Under the pieces are notes generated by a model. It saw only the letters and a program-made list of their open reading frames with translations, ran no database searches and was not told where the DNA came from. This document shows positions 7,864 through 16,944 of a DNA stretch of 64,000 nt, one piece after another. The stretch comes from Rhodobacteraceae bacterium D3-12 (GTDB lineage: Bacteria > Pseudomonadota > Alphaproteobacteria > Rhodobacterales > Rhodobacteraceae): positions 2,728,001 through 2,792,000 of the forward strand of contig CP104793.1 of NCBI GenBank assembly GCA_025916135.1, read 5' to 3'. The stretch's first letter is position 1. Every line of letters begins with the position of its first letter. Both the position numbers and the translations under genes were made by a program.

Positions 7864-9907
7864 GCCTGAAGCACAGCCTGAGCCTGAAGCACAGCCTGAG
7901 CCTGAGCCATACGTTGCAGCAGCCCCCGAACCCGCACCGGACCCAATCCCCCACCCCGACTCCGACCCGGTTCAAGAGGCCGCCGCAGCGTCCGAACCTG
8001 CAACAGAAGTCGATGCCGCGCCAAGCCTAGACACCGAAGCCGAAACCGAAGCCGAACTCGCCGGCGACCCGCAAACCGAAACGCAAGACGAGAGCGAAGA
8101 CAGCGGCGAACCCGATCTGCCGGAGGCTCCAGCCGTCTCCGTTCTGTCCGACACGCTGCCCGGCCTTGATGACGACGACGCCGCGGCCCTCTCCTCCGCG
8201 GCCCGCTTCACCCCTGTGCTGACAGCCGCCGACACCGAACAAGAAAGCGACGTTGAACCCGCCTTCTCCACCATCCGTGCCGCACATGATGACACACCTT
8301 CCGCCGCGCCCTCGCTCAGCGGTGTAAGCCGCACAGATACCCCTGCGGCAACGATCCCGCCCGCTCCGGCATTCGACGCGCCCGACGATACTTGGCCCGA
8401 CGACAAATGGCCCGACAGCACGTGGGAAGAGCCCGCCGCCCCGATGATCGAGGCCACGCCCGAGACCTACGACGCGCCCGACCCGTCCGAGCATTACACC
8501 CCGGATGACGACGCAAGCTCGGCCTATGGCGAAACGGCTTATGACACAGCCGACAACGAGCCGCCGCTAGCCGACCCCACGCTCGATACCGAACCGCGCG
8601 AGAAAACCCTGTCGTTCTTCAGCCGTCGTAGCGGCGAAATGGCCTCTGGCCTCGCTGGCAGCCTGCGTGGCACCCTCGCCAACCGCAAGGCCCGCCGCGC
8701 CGAAGCCGCCGCTTTGGACCAGCAAACCGCTGATCTCCCAGAGCAATCAGAACAAACAGGCGCCGAATTCAGATCCGAAGCCGAGCGTATGACCGTTTTC
8801 GGCGCGCGTCAGTCCGCCCGTGGCAGCGCCGCGGTTGGTGGCAAGCCGCGCTACCTCGGCCTTGTGCTCACCGCGATCCTGCTGATGTTCCTCGCGGGCG
8901 TCGCGGCTTGGGCCTCGATCTTTATGGATGACGGGCTCGCCCGCCTCTTTGGCCCGCGCGACACCGAAGTTGCCGTGCTGCCGCCCAACGCCCCGGACGA
9001 GATGCGCGTCGAAGGCGCCGAAGCGATGGTGCCCACCGCGCCCCAGCCGCTGACGACCCGGCAAACCGCCGCGCTCGATCCCAAGAACATGCCGACGACC
9101 ACCACCGTCTCGCCCGTGGCCAAGCCGACGCTGCCTCATGCGCTCACCGCAAAAGAAGCCCAGGCGCGCTATGCGGTGACCGGCGTCTGGCAACGCGCCC
9201 CCCAAGCGCCGCAACTGCCCGATCAACTCTCGCTTGATGATCTCTACCTCACTTCAATCGACCCCGGCATCAATGCCCAGGACGCGGTCGCCCTGCCCGC
9301 CGCCGCCCTGCTCGATAGCGACATTGCGCTGCCACGTTCCCCGATCACCGCCAAACCCGGTGCGCGCTTTGTGTTTGACGATCGCGGCCTTGTTGTCGCC
9401 AGCGCCGCTGGCACGCTCAGCCCCGAAGGCTTCCTCGTCTTTGCCGGGCGTCCACCCAACACCCCCAACACCCTGCCCCAGCGCGCCGAAACACCGGATA
9501 CGACCGCCAACAACACCGCCGAACAAGCCCGCCTCGCCGCGCGCCGTCCGAAATCCCGCCCCGAAGGGCTGATCGAAGAGAACGAGCGCAGCAATCTCGG
9601 CGGGCTGACCCGCAGCGAACTCGCCAACATCCGCCCCAAACTGCGCCCCGCTTCGGCGCAACAACGCGCCGCCGAGCTTCAGGCCCAAGCCAAGGCCGAA
9701 GCCGAAGCCGAAGCCGCCAAGCAAGCCGCCGCCGATCAGGCCGCCGTGGAAAAGGCCGTGGCCGATGCCTCCGCCGCCACGATCCCCTTCCAAAACGCCA
9801 CGGCACAGGCCGTCACGACCTCGCGCAAACCCAAATCGCGGCCTCGGGGTTCTCCTCCATCGTCAAACGCGCCCAAAAGGCGCAAAGCAGCGATACCGGC
9901 AGCGTGA
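7826..9907 (+). CDS. central part of the frameshifted pilus/secretion-like membrane protein
   Basis: This is the middle and longest piece of the protein encoded across 7030-10206. It starts inside an acidic PEPEAQPEPE repeat region, continues with about 270 residues of low-complexity acidic sequence, then has one membrane helix (LGLVLTAILLMFLAGVAAW, about residue 345). A periplasmic-looking stretch and an Ala/Glu/Lys-rich coiled-coil-like segment (AQAKAEAEAEAAKQAAADQ) follow. At about 9841-9848 (KPKSRP) the frame breaks by one missing base; restoring it gives KPKSRPSGFSSIVKRAQKAQ in the frame of the last piece. The apparent start at 7826 is not a true start. Confidence 0.6.
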   Translation: MESSDQLADALPEPEAQPEPEAQPEPEPYVAAAPEPAPDPIPHPDSDPVQEAAAASEPATEVDAAPSLDTEAETEAELAGDPQTETQDESEDSGEPDLPEAPAVSVLSDTLPGLDDDDAAALSSAARFTPVLTAADTEQESDVEPAFSTIRAAHDDTPSAAPSLSGVSRTDTPAATIPPAPAFDAPDDTWPDDKWPDSTWEEPAAPMIEATPETYDAPDPSEHYTPDDDASSAYGETAYDTADNEPPLADPTLDTEPREKTLSFFSRRSGEMASGLAGSLRGTLANRKARRAEAAALDQQTADLPEQSEQTGAEFRSEAERMTVFGARQSARGSAAVGGKPRYLGLVLTAILLMFLAGVAAWASIFMDDGLARLFGPRDTEVAVLPPNAPDEMRVEGAEAMVPTAPQPLTTRQTAALDPKNMPTTTTVSPVAKPTLPHALTAKEAQARYAVTGVWQRAPQAPQLPDQLSLDDLYLTSIDPGINAQDAVALPAAALLDSDIALPRSPITAKPGARFVFDDRGLVVASAAGTLSPEGFLVFAGRPPNTPNTLPQRAETPDTTANNTAEQARLAARRPKSRPEGLIEENERSNLGGLTRSELANIRPKLRPASAQQRAAELQAQAKAEAEAEAAKQAAADQAAVEKAVADASAATIPFQNATAQAVTTSRKPKSRPRGSPPSSNAPKRRKAAIPAA

Positions 9908-10206
9908 CCAAAGTCGCCGCCGCCGTGCCGCGCAGCCAGAAAACCGCGCCGCGCATCCCCTCGAAATCCTCGGTCGCCAAGGCCGCGACCGTCCGCAATC
10001 AGCTCAACCTGCGCAAGGTCAACCTCATCGGCGTTTACGGCAAACCCTCGTCGCGCCGCGCCCTCGTGCGCCTCGCCAATGGCCGCTATAAAAAGGTCAA
10101 AGTCGGAGACCGGATCGACGGCGGGCGCATCTCCTCAATCGGCGACGGCGAATTGCGCTACACCAAAAGCGGGCGCAACGTGATCCTGAAAATGCCTCGC
10201 GGCTGA
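9904..10206 (+). CDS. C-terminal GspC/PilP-like domain of the frameshifted protein
   Basis: The last piece of the protein begun at 7030. The true coding sequence enters this frame at about 9845, ahead of the GTG at 9904. The final 65 residues (NLIGVYGKPSSRRALVRL, then KVKVGDRIDGGRI) look like the homology region of GspC or PilP, periplasmic proteins that link an inner-membrane platform to an outer-membrane secretin. With the single membrane helix in the middle piece, this suggests an inner-membrane protein with a long cytoplasmic N-terminus and a periplasmic C-terminus. No other secretion or pilus gene is nearby, so the role is uncertain. A hairpin follows the stop. Confidence 0.6.
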   Translation: MTKVAAAVPRSQKTAPRIPSKSSVAKAATVRNQLNLRKVNLIGVYGKPSSRRALVRLANGRYKKVKVGDRIDGGRISSIGDGELRYTKSGRNVILKMPRG

Positions 10207-10210
10207 ACTG

Positions 10211-10242
10211 AAAAACCCGGCAGCGCCGCTGCGCCACCGGGT
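10211..10242 (-). terminator. hairpin terminator of hppD, possibly shared with the plus-strand gene
   Basis: ACCCGG (10215-10220) pairs with CCGGGT (10237-10242) and encloses a second small stem (CAGC with GCTG). On the minus strand it is followed by TTTTT (10211-10215), so it should end hppD transcription. On the plus strand the tail is only TCTTCC. Confidence 0.6.
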
Positions 10243-10285
10243 CTTCCTCATGGTCTCATCGCTTTAACGCTAGCAAAGCGGCGCG

Positions 10286-11383
10286 TTATTCAGCCGCTTC
10301 AATCTCGCCATTGTCGATCTGCTCCTGTTCGATCGATTCAAACAGCGCCTTAAAGTTGCCCTCACCGAACCCGTCATCGCCTTTGCGCTGGATGAATTCG
10401 AAAAAGATCGGCCCGATCACGGTTTTCGAGAAGATTTGCAGCAAGATGCGGGTTTCCCCGCCGCCCAGCACACCCTCACCGTCGATCAGGATACCGTGCT
10501 TCATCATCCGCTCGACCGGCTCTTCGTGGTCCTTCACCCGCTCGAACGACATGTCGTAATAAGCCTTCGGCGGCCCCGGCATAAACTTGACGCCACGCTC
10601 GGCAATCGCATCGGTGCTGTCATACAGGTTCTCGGACCCGACCGCGATGTGCTGGATCCCCTCGCCGTTGTATTTCTTGAGATAAGCCACGATCTGCCCG
10701 GTCTCGCCGCGATCTTCGTTGATCGGAATACGGATCTTGCCACAGGGCGAGGTCAGCGCGCGGCTGAACAGCCCGGTAAACTTGCCCTGAATGTCAAAGA
10801 AACGGATTTCTTTAAAGTTGAACAGGTTGCCGTAAAACCCGAACCACTTGTCCATGTTCCCCTTGAACACATTATGCGTCAGATGGTCGAGGTAATAGAA
10901 CCCAACCCCATCAGGGTGCGCATTGCTCAGCCATTCGAACTCGGCGTTATAGGCCGAGGTGTCAAAGTAATCTTCGATGAAATAGATCAGGCTGTCACCG
11001 ATGCCGTAAATCGCCGGCACATCCATGCTCTTGCCGTCGCCCTCATAGGAGCGCGCGCCCATCTTTACCGCATGGTCATGCGCATGTTTGGCGTCGACCA
11101 CCCGCCAGCCCATCGCCGGGGCACAGGGGCCGTGTTCTTCGATAAACGCCGCCGCATGGCTGTTGGGCTCCATGTTGATCAAATAGCTGACGTCACCTTG
11201 CTGCCAAAGCTCGATCTGGCGGGTCTTGTGGTTGGCAACATGGGCGAACCCCATGTTCGAGAACGCCTGTCTCAGCTTCTCTGGCTCCGGGTGGGCGAAT
11301 TCGACAAACTCGAACCCGTCGGTTCCGGCGGGGTTTTCCTCGGAAATCGTCGCGCGGGGGGCATCATGTGGGAACGGTCCCAT
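10286..11383 (-). CDS. hppD: 4-hydroxyphenylpyruvate dioxygenase
   Basis: This 365-residue Fe(II) enzyme converts 4-hydroxyphenylpyruvate to homogentisate in tyrosine breakdown. It has two vicinal-oxygen-chelate halves. Iron ligands are visible in LDHLTHNVFKG (His), GIQHIAVGSE (His) and FFEFIQRKGDDGFGEGNFKALF (Glu), the last being the family signature. ATG 11383 is chosen because AGAGGAG lies six bases upstream; another ATG at 11389 abuts that site and an upstream start at 11416 lacks one. The divergent neighbour is an Lrp/AsnC regulator with about 137 bases between starts, a usual arrangement for tyrosine catabolic genes. Homogentisate dioxygenase is not in this window. Confidence 0.95.
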   Translation of the reverse strand: MGPFPHDAPRATISEENPAGTDGFEFVEFAHPEPEKLRQAFSNMGFAHVANHKTRQIELWQQGDVSYLINMEPNSHAAAFIEEHGPCAPAMGWRVVDAKHAHDHAVKMGARSYEGDGKSMDVPAIYGIGDSLIYFIEDYFDTSAYNAEFEWLSNAHPDGVGFYYLDHLTHNVFKGNMDKWFGFYGNLFNFKEIRFFDIQGKFTGLFSRALTSPCGKIRIPINEDRGETGQIVAYLKKYNGEGIQHIAVGSENLYDSTDAIAERGVKFMPGPPKAYYDMSFERVKDHEEPVERMMKHGILIDGEGVLGGGETRILLQIFSKTVIGPIFFEFIQRKGDDGFGEGNFKALFESIEQEQIDNGEIEAAE

Positions 11384-11520
11384 GGGCATCTCCTCTTGTC
11401 CTGTGCTGGTGATCACTTTACGCGCTATGCTGCGGGGTTTTGGCGCATTATTGGGCCTCTCCCGCTGGATTTTTGCGGAGATTGCGCATATACATCCGAA
11501 AAAACGCGGAAAACACGCAT

Positions 11521-11976
11521 ATGCTCGACGAAATCGATTCCCGCCTGCTAGCGGCGCTACAGAAAAACGCCCATCTCACCGCGCAGGAGCTTGGCGAGAT
11601 GCTCAACCTCTCGCCAAGTCAGGCAGGCCGCCGCCGTCAGCGGCTTGAAACCTCCGGCATCGTCCAAGGCTACCGCGCCCGGCTTGATCCGCTAAAACTC
11701 GGCCTCGCGGTGCAGGCGTTTGTCCAGATCCAGTTGATCACCCACAATCCCGAGCAAGCCCGCAGCTTCAACCGCCTGATCGAAACCCGACCCGAAGTGA
11801 TCAGCGGCTGGGCGCTGACAGGGGATGCGGATTTGTTACTTCGCATCTATACCGAAGACCTCGCCGGGCTGAACCGCCTGATTCACGAGGCCCTGCTGCC
11901 CCACCCCGCCGTCAGCAGGGTCCACAGTCAGATCGTCATGGATCAGGTCAAACCCGACGCTGTTTTGCCGGTGTAA
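11521..11976 (+). CDS. Lrp/AsnC family transcriptional regulator
   Basis: The 151-residue protein has an N-terminal helix-turn-helix (LDEIDSRLLAALQKNAHLT through SPSQAGRRRQRLE) and a C-terminal RAM ligand-binding domain ending VSRVHSQIVMDQVK. ATG 11521 fits the family start; in-frame sequence back to 11440 is promoter DNA shared with hppD. The divergent position suggests it controls hppD in response to an aromatic amino acid or its keto acid, which is inference from context. The next gene (Kef-type antiporter) starts 15 bases downstream and may be co-transcribed. Confidence 0.9.
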   Translation: MLDEIDSRLLAALQKNAHLTAQELGEMLNLSPSQAGRRRQRLETSGIVQGYRARLDPLKLGLAVQAFVQIQLITHNPEQARSFNRLIETRPEVISGWALTGDADLLLRIYTEDLAGLNRLIHEALLPHPAVSRVHSQIVMDQVKPDAVLPV

Positions 11977-11991
11977 GGAGCGCACGCCACA

Positions 11992-13870
11992 ATGGATGGC
12001 TTTCTGTTTCAGGCCACGATCTATCTCGCCGCCGCCGTGATCGCGGTCCCGATTTCCGCGCGGCTCGGCTTTGGCTCGGTGCTGGGCTACCTCGCTGCGG
12101 GCATCCTGATCGGACAAATCCCCGGCATCGGCTCGGAAACGCAGGGCCTTCAACATTTTGCCGAATTCGGCGTGGTGATGATGCTGTTCCTGATCGGGCT
12201 AGAGCTGGAACCAAACGCGCTCTGGAACATGCGCCACCGGCTGATCGGGCTGGGCGGGTTACAGGTGGTCGGAACGGGGGTGGCGATCGCCCTGCTGGCG
12301 ATGGCGCTCGGCCTTGATTTACAGGGCGCAATTGCCATCGGCATGATCCTCTCCCTGTCCTCGACCGCGATCGTGCTGCAAACCCTGTCCGAGAAGGGGC
12401 TGATGCAAACCCACGGCGGGCGCTCGTCCTTTTCCGTGCTGCTGACGCAGGACATTGCCGTCATCCCGATGCTCGCCATCCTGCCGCTGCTGGCCGTCGC
12501 CGCGCCGGTGACCCTCAAACCCGATGGGTCGCTCGAACTGGCCAGCGAACACGCCCACCACGGCCCCTCCCTTGTCGAAGGGCTGCCCGGTTGGGGCGTC
12601 ACGCTCGTCACCATCGGCATGGTCGCCGCGATCATCCTTGCGGGCATCTACCTCACCCGCCCGGTGTTTCGCTTTATCCACGCCGCCCGCCTGCGCGAGA
12701 TGTATACCGCGCTGGCGCTCCTCATCGTGATCGGCATTTCCTTTGGCATGACGCTCGTGGGCCTCTCGCCCGCGCTCGGCGCTTTCCTCGCCGGGGTGGT
12801 GCTTGCCAACTCCGAATTCCGTCATGAGCTTGAAAGCGATCTGCAACCGTTCAAAGGTCTGCTGCTCGGCCTCTTTTTCATCACCGTTGGCGCGGGGATC
12901 GACTTTGTTGCCTTCCTCAGCCGTCCGGCCAACATCCTCGGGCTGACCCTCTCGCTCATCCTGATCAAGGGCAGCCTGCTCTACCTGATCGGGCGCATCT
13001 TTGGCCTGCGCAAACGCGACCTCTGGCTGTTTACCCTGTCGCTGGCACAGGCCGGTGAATTCGGCTTTGTGCTGATCTCCTTCTCGCTGCAACAGGGCGT
13101 CATCCTGCCCAACCTTGGGGAAAAACTGCTGCTCATCGTGGCGATGTCGATGCTTGCGACCCCGCTGCTTTTCATCGCTTATGAGTTTCTGTCAAAACGC
13201 AGCAAATCCACCGCCGATGACCTCCCCGCAGACGAGATCGACGACCAAGGGCCGGTGATCATCGCCGGGATTGGCCGCTTTGGTCAAACTGTCAACCGGC
13301 TGGTCCGCTCCAGCGGGCTGAAAACCGTGGTGCTGGATCACGACCTCAACACGATCCAGACGCTGCGCAAATTCGGCTACAAGGGCTTCTTCGGCGACCC
13401 CACGCGCCCCGACCTTTTGCACGCCGCCGGCCTGCGCGATGCGCGCATCCTTGTCGTCGCGCTGGATGATCCAGAGGCCGCCGTGCGCCTCGTCACCTTC
13501 GCGCGCCGCGAACGCCCCGACCTGCACATCATCGCCCGCGGACGCGACCGCAACCACGTCTTTCGCCTGTTCCACGCCGGCGCCAATGACATCGTGCGCG
13601 AGATGTTTGACAGCTCCCTGCGCGCCGGGCGCTATGTGCTGGAAAACTCCGGCCTCACCGAATACGAGGCCGCCGTCTCGGAACAGGCCTTCTATGCCCA
13701 CGACCGTCAGGCCCTGCTTGATCTGGCCGAGGTTTGGGGACCCCAACATTCCCAGCCTGCAGAACAAGGCCTATATCGACAAGCTGCGCGCGCTGGAGAA
13801 GGAGCTTGAAATCAACCTCGCCAACCTGATCGAGGCCCGCAGCGAAGAGGCAAAAACCGAAGAGGGGTAA
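11992..13870 (+). CDS. Kef-type monovalent cation:proton antiporter (CPA2), frameshifted near the 3' end
   Basis: The protein of about 625 residues has an N-terminal Na+/H+ exchanger domain of 12-13 membrane helices (residues about 5-395, with LGYLAAGILIGQIPG and LGAFLAGVVLANSEF) and a C-terminal RCK/TrkA-N domain starting at GPVIIAGIGRFGQT (about residue 418). It resembles KefB/KefC, inner-membrane potassium/proton antiporters gated by a soluble nucleotide-binding domain. At 13736-13739 an extra G in TTTGGGG shifts the frame; removing it gives DPNIPSLQNKAYIDKLRALEKE and a stop at 13870, whereas the sequence as given stops at 13809. No KefF/KefG accessory gene is adjacent, so glutathione control cannot be assumed. 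Confidence 0.88.
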
Positions 13871-13910
13871 GCCCGCCCTCTTACGCCCAGCCGCCTCACG
13901 CCCTGCCCCT

Positions 13911-14714
13911 TCACGCCCCGCCAGTAAGGCGCAGCAATTCCCCCTCGGGCAGTTCCAACAGCGCGAGCAAACGGGTCACCCGAGCGCGGCACATCGCGCC
14001 GGCCCACTGCTGCCCCATCAATGCTTCCGCCGCCGCGCCGTGGCGCAACACCAGCCGCCGCCACTGGTGCAACGCCACCAGCCGCAGAACGGCCCGCGCC
14101 ATCACCCCTTCGGGCGGCTCAACCTTCAGCGCCGCGTCCAACGCCGGAAGCAACGCGCCATAGGCCGCGCTCAATTCTTCATCAACCAAGGCGCTCTTGA
14201 CCCACCCCGGCATCGCCCCCGGCTCTGCGGCCCACGCCAAGACCCCCTCCGGGACATCCGCGGTAACGTCTGCCAACAATCCGGTGCGCGGGCTGATCGG
14301 CAGCAATTCAGGGTGATCCACGGCCTGCAACGCTTCGGCATTTTGCGCCACCACGATCAGCCATTTCTTTGGCAGCTCCGGCGCCGCGCCATAAACCCGG
14401 TGAAACACCGATTTGGTCAGCGTCCGCCCGTGATCGCTCAACCCATAAAGCGATGTGCGCCCTTCGCGCTCGGACACCAGCCAGCCATCGCGCCGCAGCC
14501 GGTGAATCGCCACGCGAAGCGCCTCCGGCTTCAGCCCCATAGGCTCGGTCAACTGCGTCAGAGCGGGCCCCGACACCCGCGCCCCCTTCTCCGCCGCCAA
14601 ATCGCCAAGAATGGTCACGATCAACGACCACGCCTTGATCTGCCCACAGGCCATAAGCTGCTCCAGAACGGCTTGATAAGGCAAAGGTTTTGCTTCTTTC
14701 ATGCCGCCTATCAT
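13911..14714 (-). CDS. paaX: PaaX family phenylacetate-responsive repressor
   Basis: This 267-residue protein matches PaaX, which represses phenylacetate genes until phenylacetyl-CoA binds. It has an N-terminal winged helix (TQLTEPMGLKPEALRVAIHRL, RRDGWLVSEREGR) and the family's central and C-terminal domains (VALHQWRRLVLRH). Start choice is between ATG 14714 and ATG 14702 (MKEAKPLP); AGGCGG lies close to the second. It is immediately downstream of paaZ on the same strand (36 bases), so the two may share a transcript. A TetR regulator is also encoded in the region, so the pathway may have two regulators. Confidence 0.9.
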   Translation of the reverse strand: MIGGMKEAKPLPYQAVLEQLMACGQIKAWSLIVTILGDLAAEKGARVSGPALTQLTEPMGLKPEALRVAIHRLRRDGWLVSEREGRTSLYGLSDHGRTLTKSVFHRVYGAAPELPKKWLIVVAQNAEALQAVDHPELLPISPRTGLLADVTADVPEGVLAWAAEPGAMPGWVKSALVDEELSAAYGALLPALDAALKVEPPEGVMARAVLRLVALHQWRRLVLRHGAAAEALMGQQWAGAMCRARVTRLLALLELPEGELLRLTGGA

Positions 14715-14749
14715 AGCAAGTTTACGGCCCTGCGGGTAGAGTGGCGTGC

Positions 14750-16765
14750 TTAAAACGCGTTCATCGTCAAAAGCTCGTATTCCGCCACCTTGTCACCGTC
14801 CTGATTGCTCAGCGTCACATGCCAGCGCACCTCGCCATACTCGGCATTGCGCGGGGTTTTCGCCTTAACAGTCAATCGCACGGCAATCGTGTCACCGGCC
14901 TCAACCGGCTTCATGAACCGCAGATTATCAAGGCCCGTGTTGGCCAAAACCGGCCCCTCGTTGGGCTCCACAAACATCCCCGCCGCAAAACTCAACAGCA
15001 GATACCCATGCGCCACGCGACCGGGGAAAAACGGGTTCCGCTTGGCCGCCGCATCATCCATATGGGCATAGAATGTGTCGCCGGTGAACTGCGCAAACTG
15101 CTCGATATCCGCCAGCGTGATTTCGCGCGGCGCGGTGTGCAATGTCTCACCAATCGCCAGCGCGCCAAACTTGCGCGTAAACGGATGCGCCGGCCCCTTC
15201 ACCTCGCGCGCGCCGGGCACCCATCGCCCGCCAACTGCGCTCAAAATGTCGGGGCTGCCCTGCACGGCGGTGCGCTGCATGTAATGCATCACGCCGCGCA
15301 CCCCGCCCAGCTCTTCTCCGCCACCGGCGCGCCCCGGCCCGCCATGCACCATATGCGGCATCGGGCTGCCGTGACCGGTGCTTTCGGCCATGCTCTCGGC
15401 GTTGTTGATGTAAATCCGTCCGTGCCACGCACCGGCGCCCAGCACCACCTGCCGCGCCACATCCCCGTCGCGCGTAATCAAAGAGGTCACAAGGCTCCCG
15501 CCACCGCGATTGACCAACGCAACAGCATGATCCAGATCGCGATACCCCATCACAGTCGACACCGGGCCAAACGCCTCGGTGTCATGCACCCGTTCGGCCT
15601 TGTCCGGGTCGGCGCAATGAAACAGCATCGGCGCGATGAACCCGCCCTTGCCGCCCATCGGCAATTCATCCGTGCCATAAACCCGTTCGGCCTCCGCCCC
15701 GATCAAACCGGCCTTTTGCAAAACATCGCGCTTCTGGCTCTCCGACACCAACGCCCCCATGCGGGTCGCCTCCTCCCTCGGATCGCCAATCACCACTTTT
15801 TCAAGCCGCGCCGAAATCGCTTCAATCACCGGCTGAACCAGCGCCTCGGGCGCAATAATCCGTCGGATCGCGGTGCATTTCTGCCCCGCCTTGGCGGTCA
15901 TCTCTCGCGTCGCTTCCTTGACGAACAGATCAAATTCCGCGCTCCCCGCCACCACATCCGGCCCAAGGATCGACCCGTTCAAACTGTCCTGCTCGGCGGC
16001 AAAGCGCACCGAATTCTGCAAAATCGCCGGCGTGCTGAGCAGCAGCAATGCCGTATCCGCCGAGCCGGTAAAAGCAACAACATCCTGCGCCCCCAAATGG
16101 TCCAGCATATCGCCCAAACCACCGGCCACGAATTGCAACGCGCCTTTCGGCAATATCCCACTGTCCAGCATCATGCGCACGCATAACTCGGTCACATAAC
16201 AGGTCGCCGTCGCCGGTTTCACAATCGCCGGAACCCCGGCCAAAATCGTAGGCGCCAGCTTCTCCAACATCCCCCAAACCGGGAAATTGAACGCATTGAT
16301 ATGTACCGCAACCCCTTGCAACGGCGTGCAAACATGCTGCCCCATAAACGCACCCGTCCGCCCCAGTTGCTCCAGATCACCATCCAGATAAACCTGCGCA
16401 TCCGGCAATTCCCGCCGCCCTTTTGAGGCATAGACAAACAGCGTCCCGATCCCGCCATCCACGTCGATCATATGGTCGCTCTGCGTCGCGCCGGTCTCAA
16501 ACGACAGATCATACAGCGCCTGCTTGCGCTCGTTCAGATAAAGCGCCAGCGCCTTCAGCATCTTCGCCCGCTGATGAAAACTCATCGCCCGCAAAGCCGC
16601 CCCACCATACGCGCGCGCATGGTCCAACATCGCGCCAGTGTTCAACGCATCATTGCCCGCTTGCGCAATCACCTCCCCGGTGATCGCACTGGCAATCGCC
16701 CGCGCCCCACTGCCCGGCGCAACCCAATCGCCCGCCACGAAACTTTCAACACCCTGAACCGTCAT
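14750..16765 (-). CDS. paaZ: bifunctional oxepin-CoA hydrolase / 3-oxo-5,6-dehydrosuberyl-CoA semialdehyde dehydrogenase
   Basis: This 671-residue fusion opens the oxepin ring and oxidises the resulting aldehyde in aerobic phenylacetate breakdown. Residues 1-525 are an NADP-type aldehyde dehydrogenase with the FTGSADTA loop and the catalytic cysteine in AGQKCTAIRR. Residues about 535-671 are an R-specific MaoC-like hydratase with DTFYAHMDDAAAKRNPFFPG and RVAHGYLLLSFAAG, including the Asp/His pair. Length matches E. coli PaaZ (681). It is divergent from paaG, with a 179-base promoter region between them holding a palindromic operator candidate and a dispersed repeat copy. Confidence 0.95.
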   Translation of the reverse strand: MTVQGVESFVAGDWVAPGSGARAIASAITGEVIAQAGNDALNTGAMLDHARAYGGAALRAMSFHQRAKMLKALALYLNERKQALYDLSFETGATQSDHMIDVDGGIGTLFVYASKGRRELPDAQVYLDGDLEQLGRTGAFMGQHVCTPLQGVAVHINAFNFPVWGMLEKLAPTILAGVPAIVKPATATCYVTELCVRMMLDSGILPKGALQFVAGGLGDMLDHLGAQDVVAFTGSADTALLLLSTPAILQNSVRFAAEQDSLNGSILGPDVVAGSAEFDLFVKEATREMTAKAGQKCTAIRRIIAPEALVQPVIEAISARLEKVVIGDPREEATRMGALVSESQKRDVLQKAGLIGAEAERVYGTDELPMGGKGGFIAPMLFHCADPDKAERVHDTEAFGPVSTVMGYRDLDHAVALVNRGGGSLVTSLITRDGDVARQVVLGAGAWHGRIYINNAESMAESTGHGSPMPHMVHGGPGRAGGGEELGGVRGVMHYMQRTAVQGSPDILSAVGGRWVPGAREVKGPAHPFTRKFGALAIGETLHTAPREITLADIEQFAQFTGDTFYAHMDDAAAKRNPFFPGRVAHGYLLLSFAAGMFVEPNEGPVLANTGLDNLRFMKPVEAGDTIAVRLTVKAKTPRNAEYGEVRWHVTLSNQDGDKVAEYELLTMNAF

Positions 16766-16799
16766 CGCCCTCTCCTCCCAAATATTAGCGCGCCCGCCC

Positions 16800-16845
16800 C
16801 TTCATCTGACCGGAAATATCCCGGGCGTCTGGGGCTGGCCCCCAG
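16800..16845 (+). repeat. dispersed intergenic repeat, copy A
   Basis: It begins CTTCATCTGACCGGAAATA, continues TCCCGGG, and ends in a GC hairpin of the CTGGGGCTGGCCCCCAG type. It lies between divergent paaZ and paaG, just upstream of the candidate operator. Five other copies occur in this window near 29.5, 32.1, 36.1, 40.4 and 63.2 kb. Confidence 0.75.
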
Positions 16846-16889
16846 CATCGCCCATAACGAGATCGCGCAACGCGCCTCTTTTATTGACC

Positions 16890-16901
16890 AACCGTTCGGT
16901 T
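16890..16901. promoter_or_regulatory. candidate TetR (PaaR-type) operator upstream of paaG
   Basis: AACCGTTCGGTT is a perfect palindrome within TTGACCAACCGTTCGGTT, 43 bases upstream of the paaG start. A related palindrome precedes paaJ at 26425-26440. The CCNACCG/CGGTNGG style resembles sites of TetR-family acyl-CoA catabolism regulators, so the TetR gene at 19.6 kb is the likely ligand. PaaX is the alternative. Confidence 0.55.
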
Positions 16902-16944
16902 TATGCAAGACCTACACCATACCGCATAAAATGGAGGGGAGGCC

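Noticed and set aside
14741-16186. A 481-residue open frame on the plus strand across paaZ
   Set aside because: It is antisense to a clear two-domain PaaZ, has an Arg/His/Pro-rich composition and no family match, as expected for a shadow frame in GC-rich DNA.
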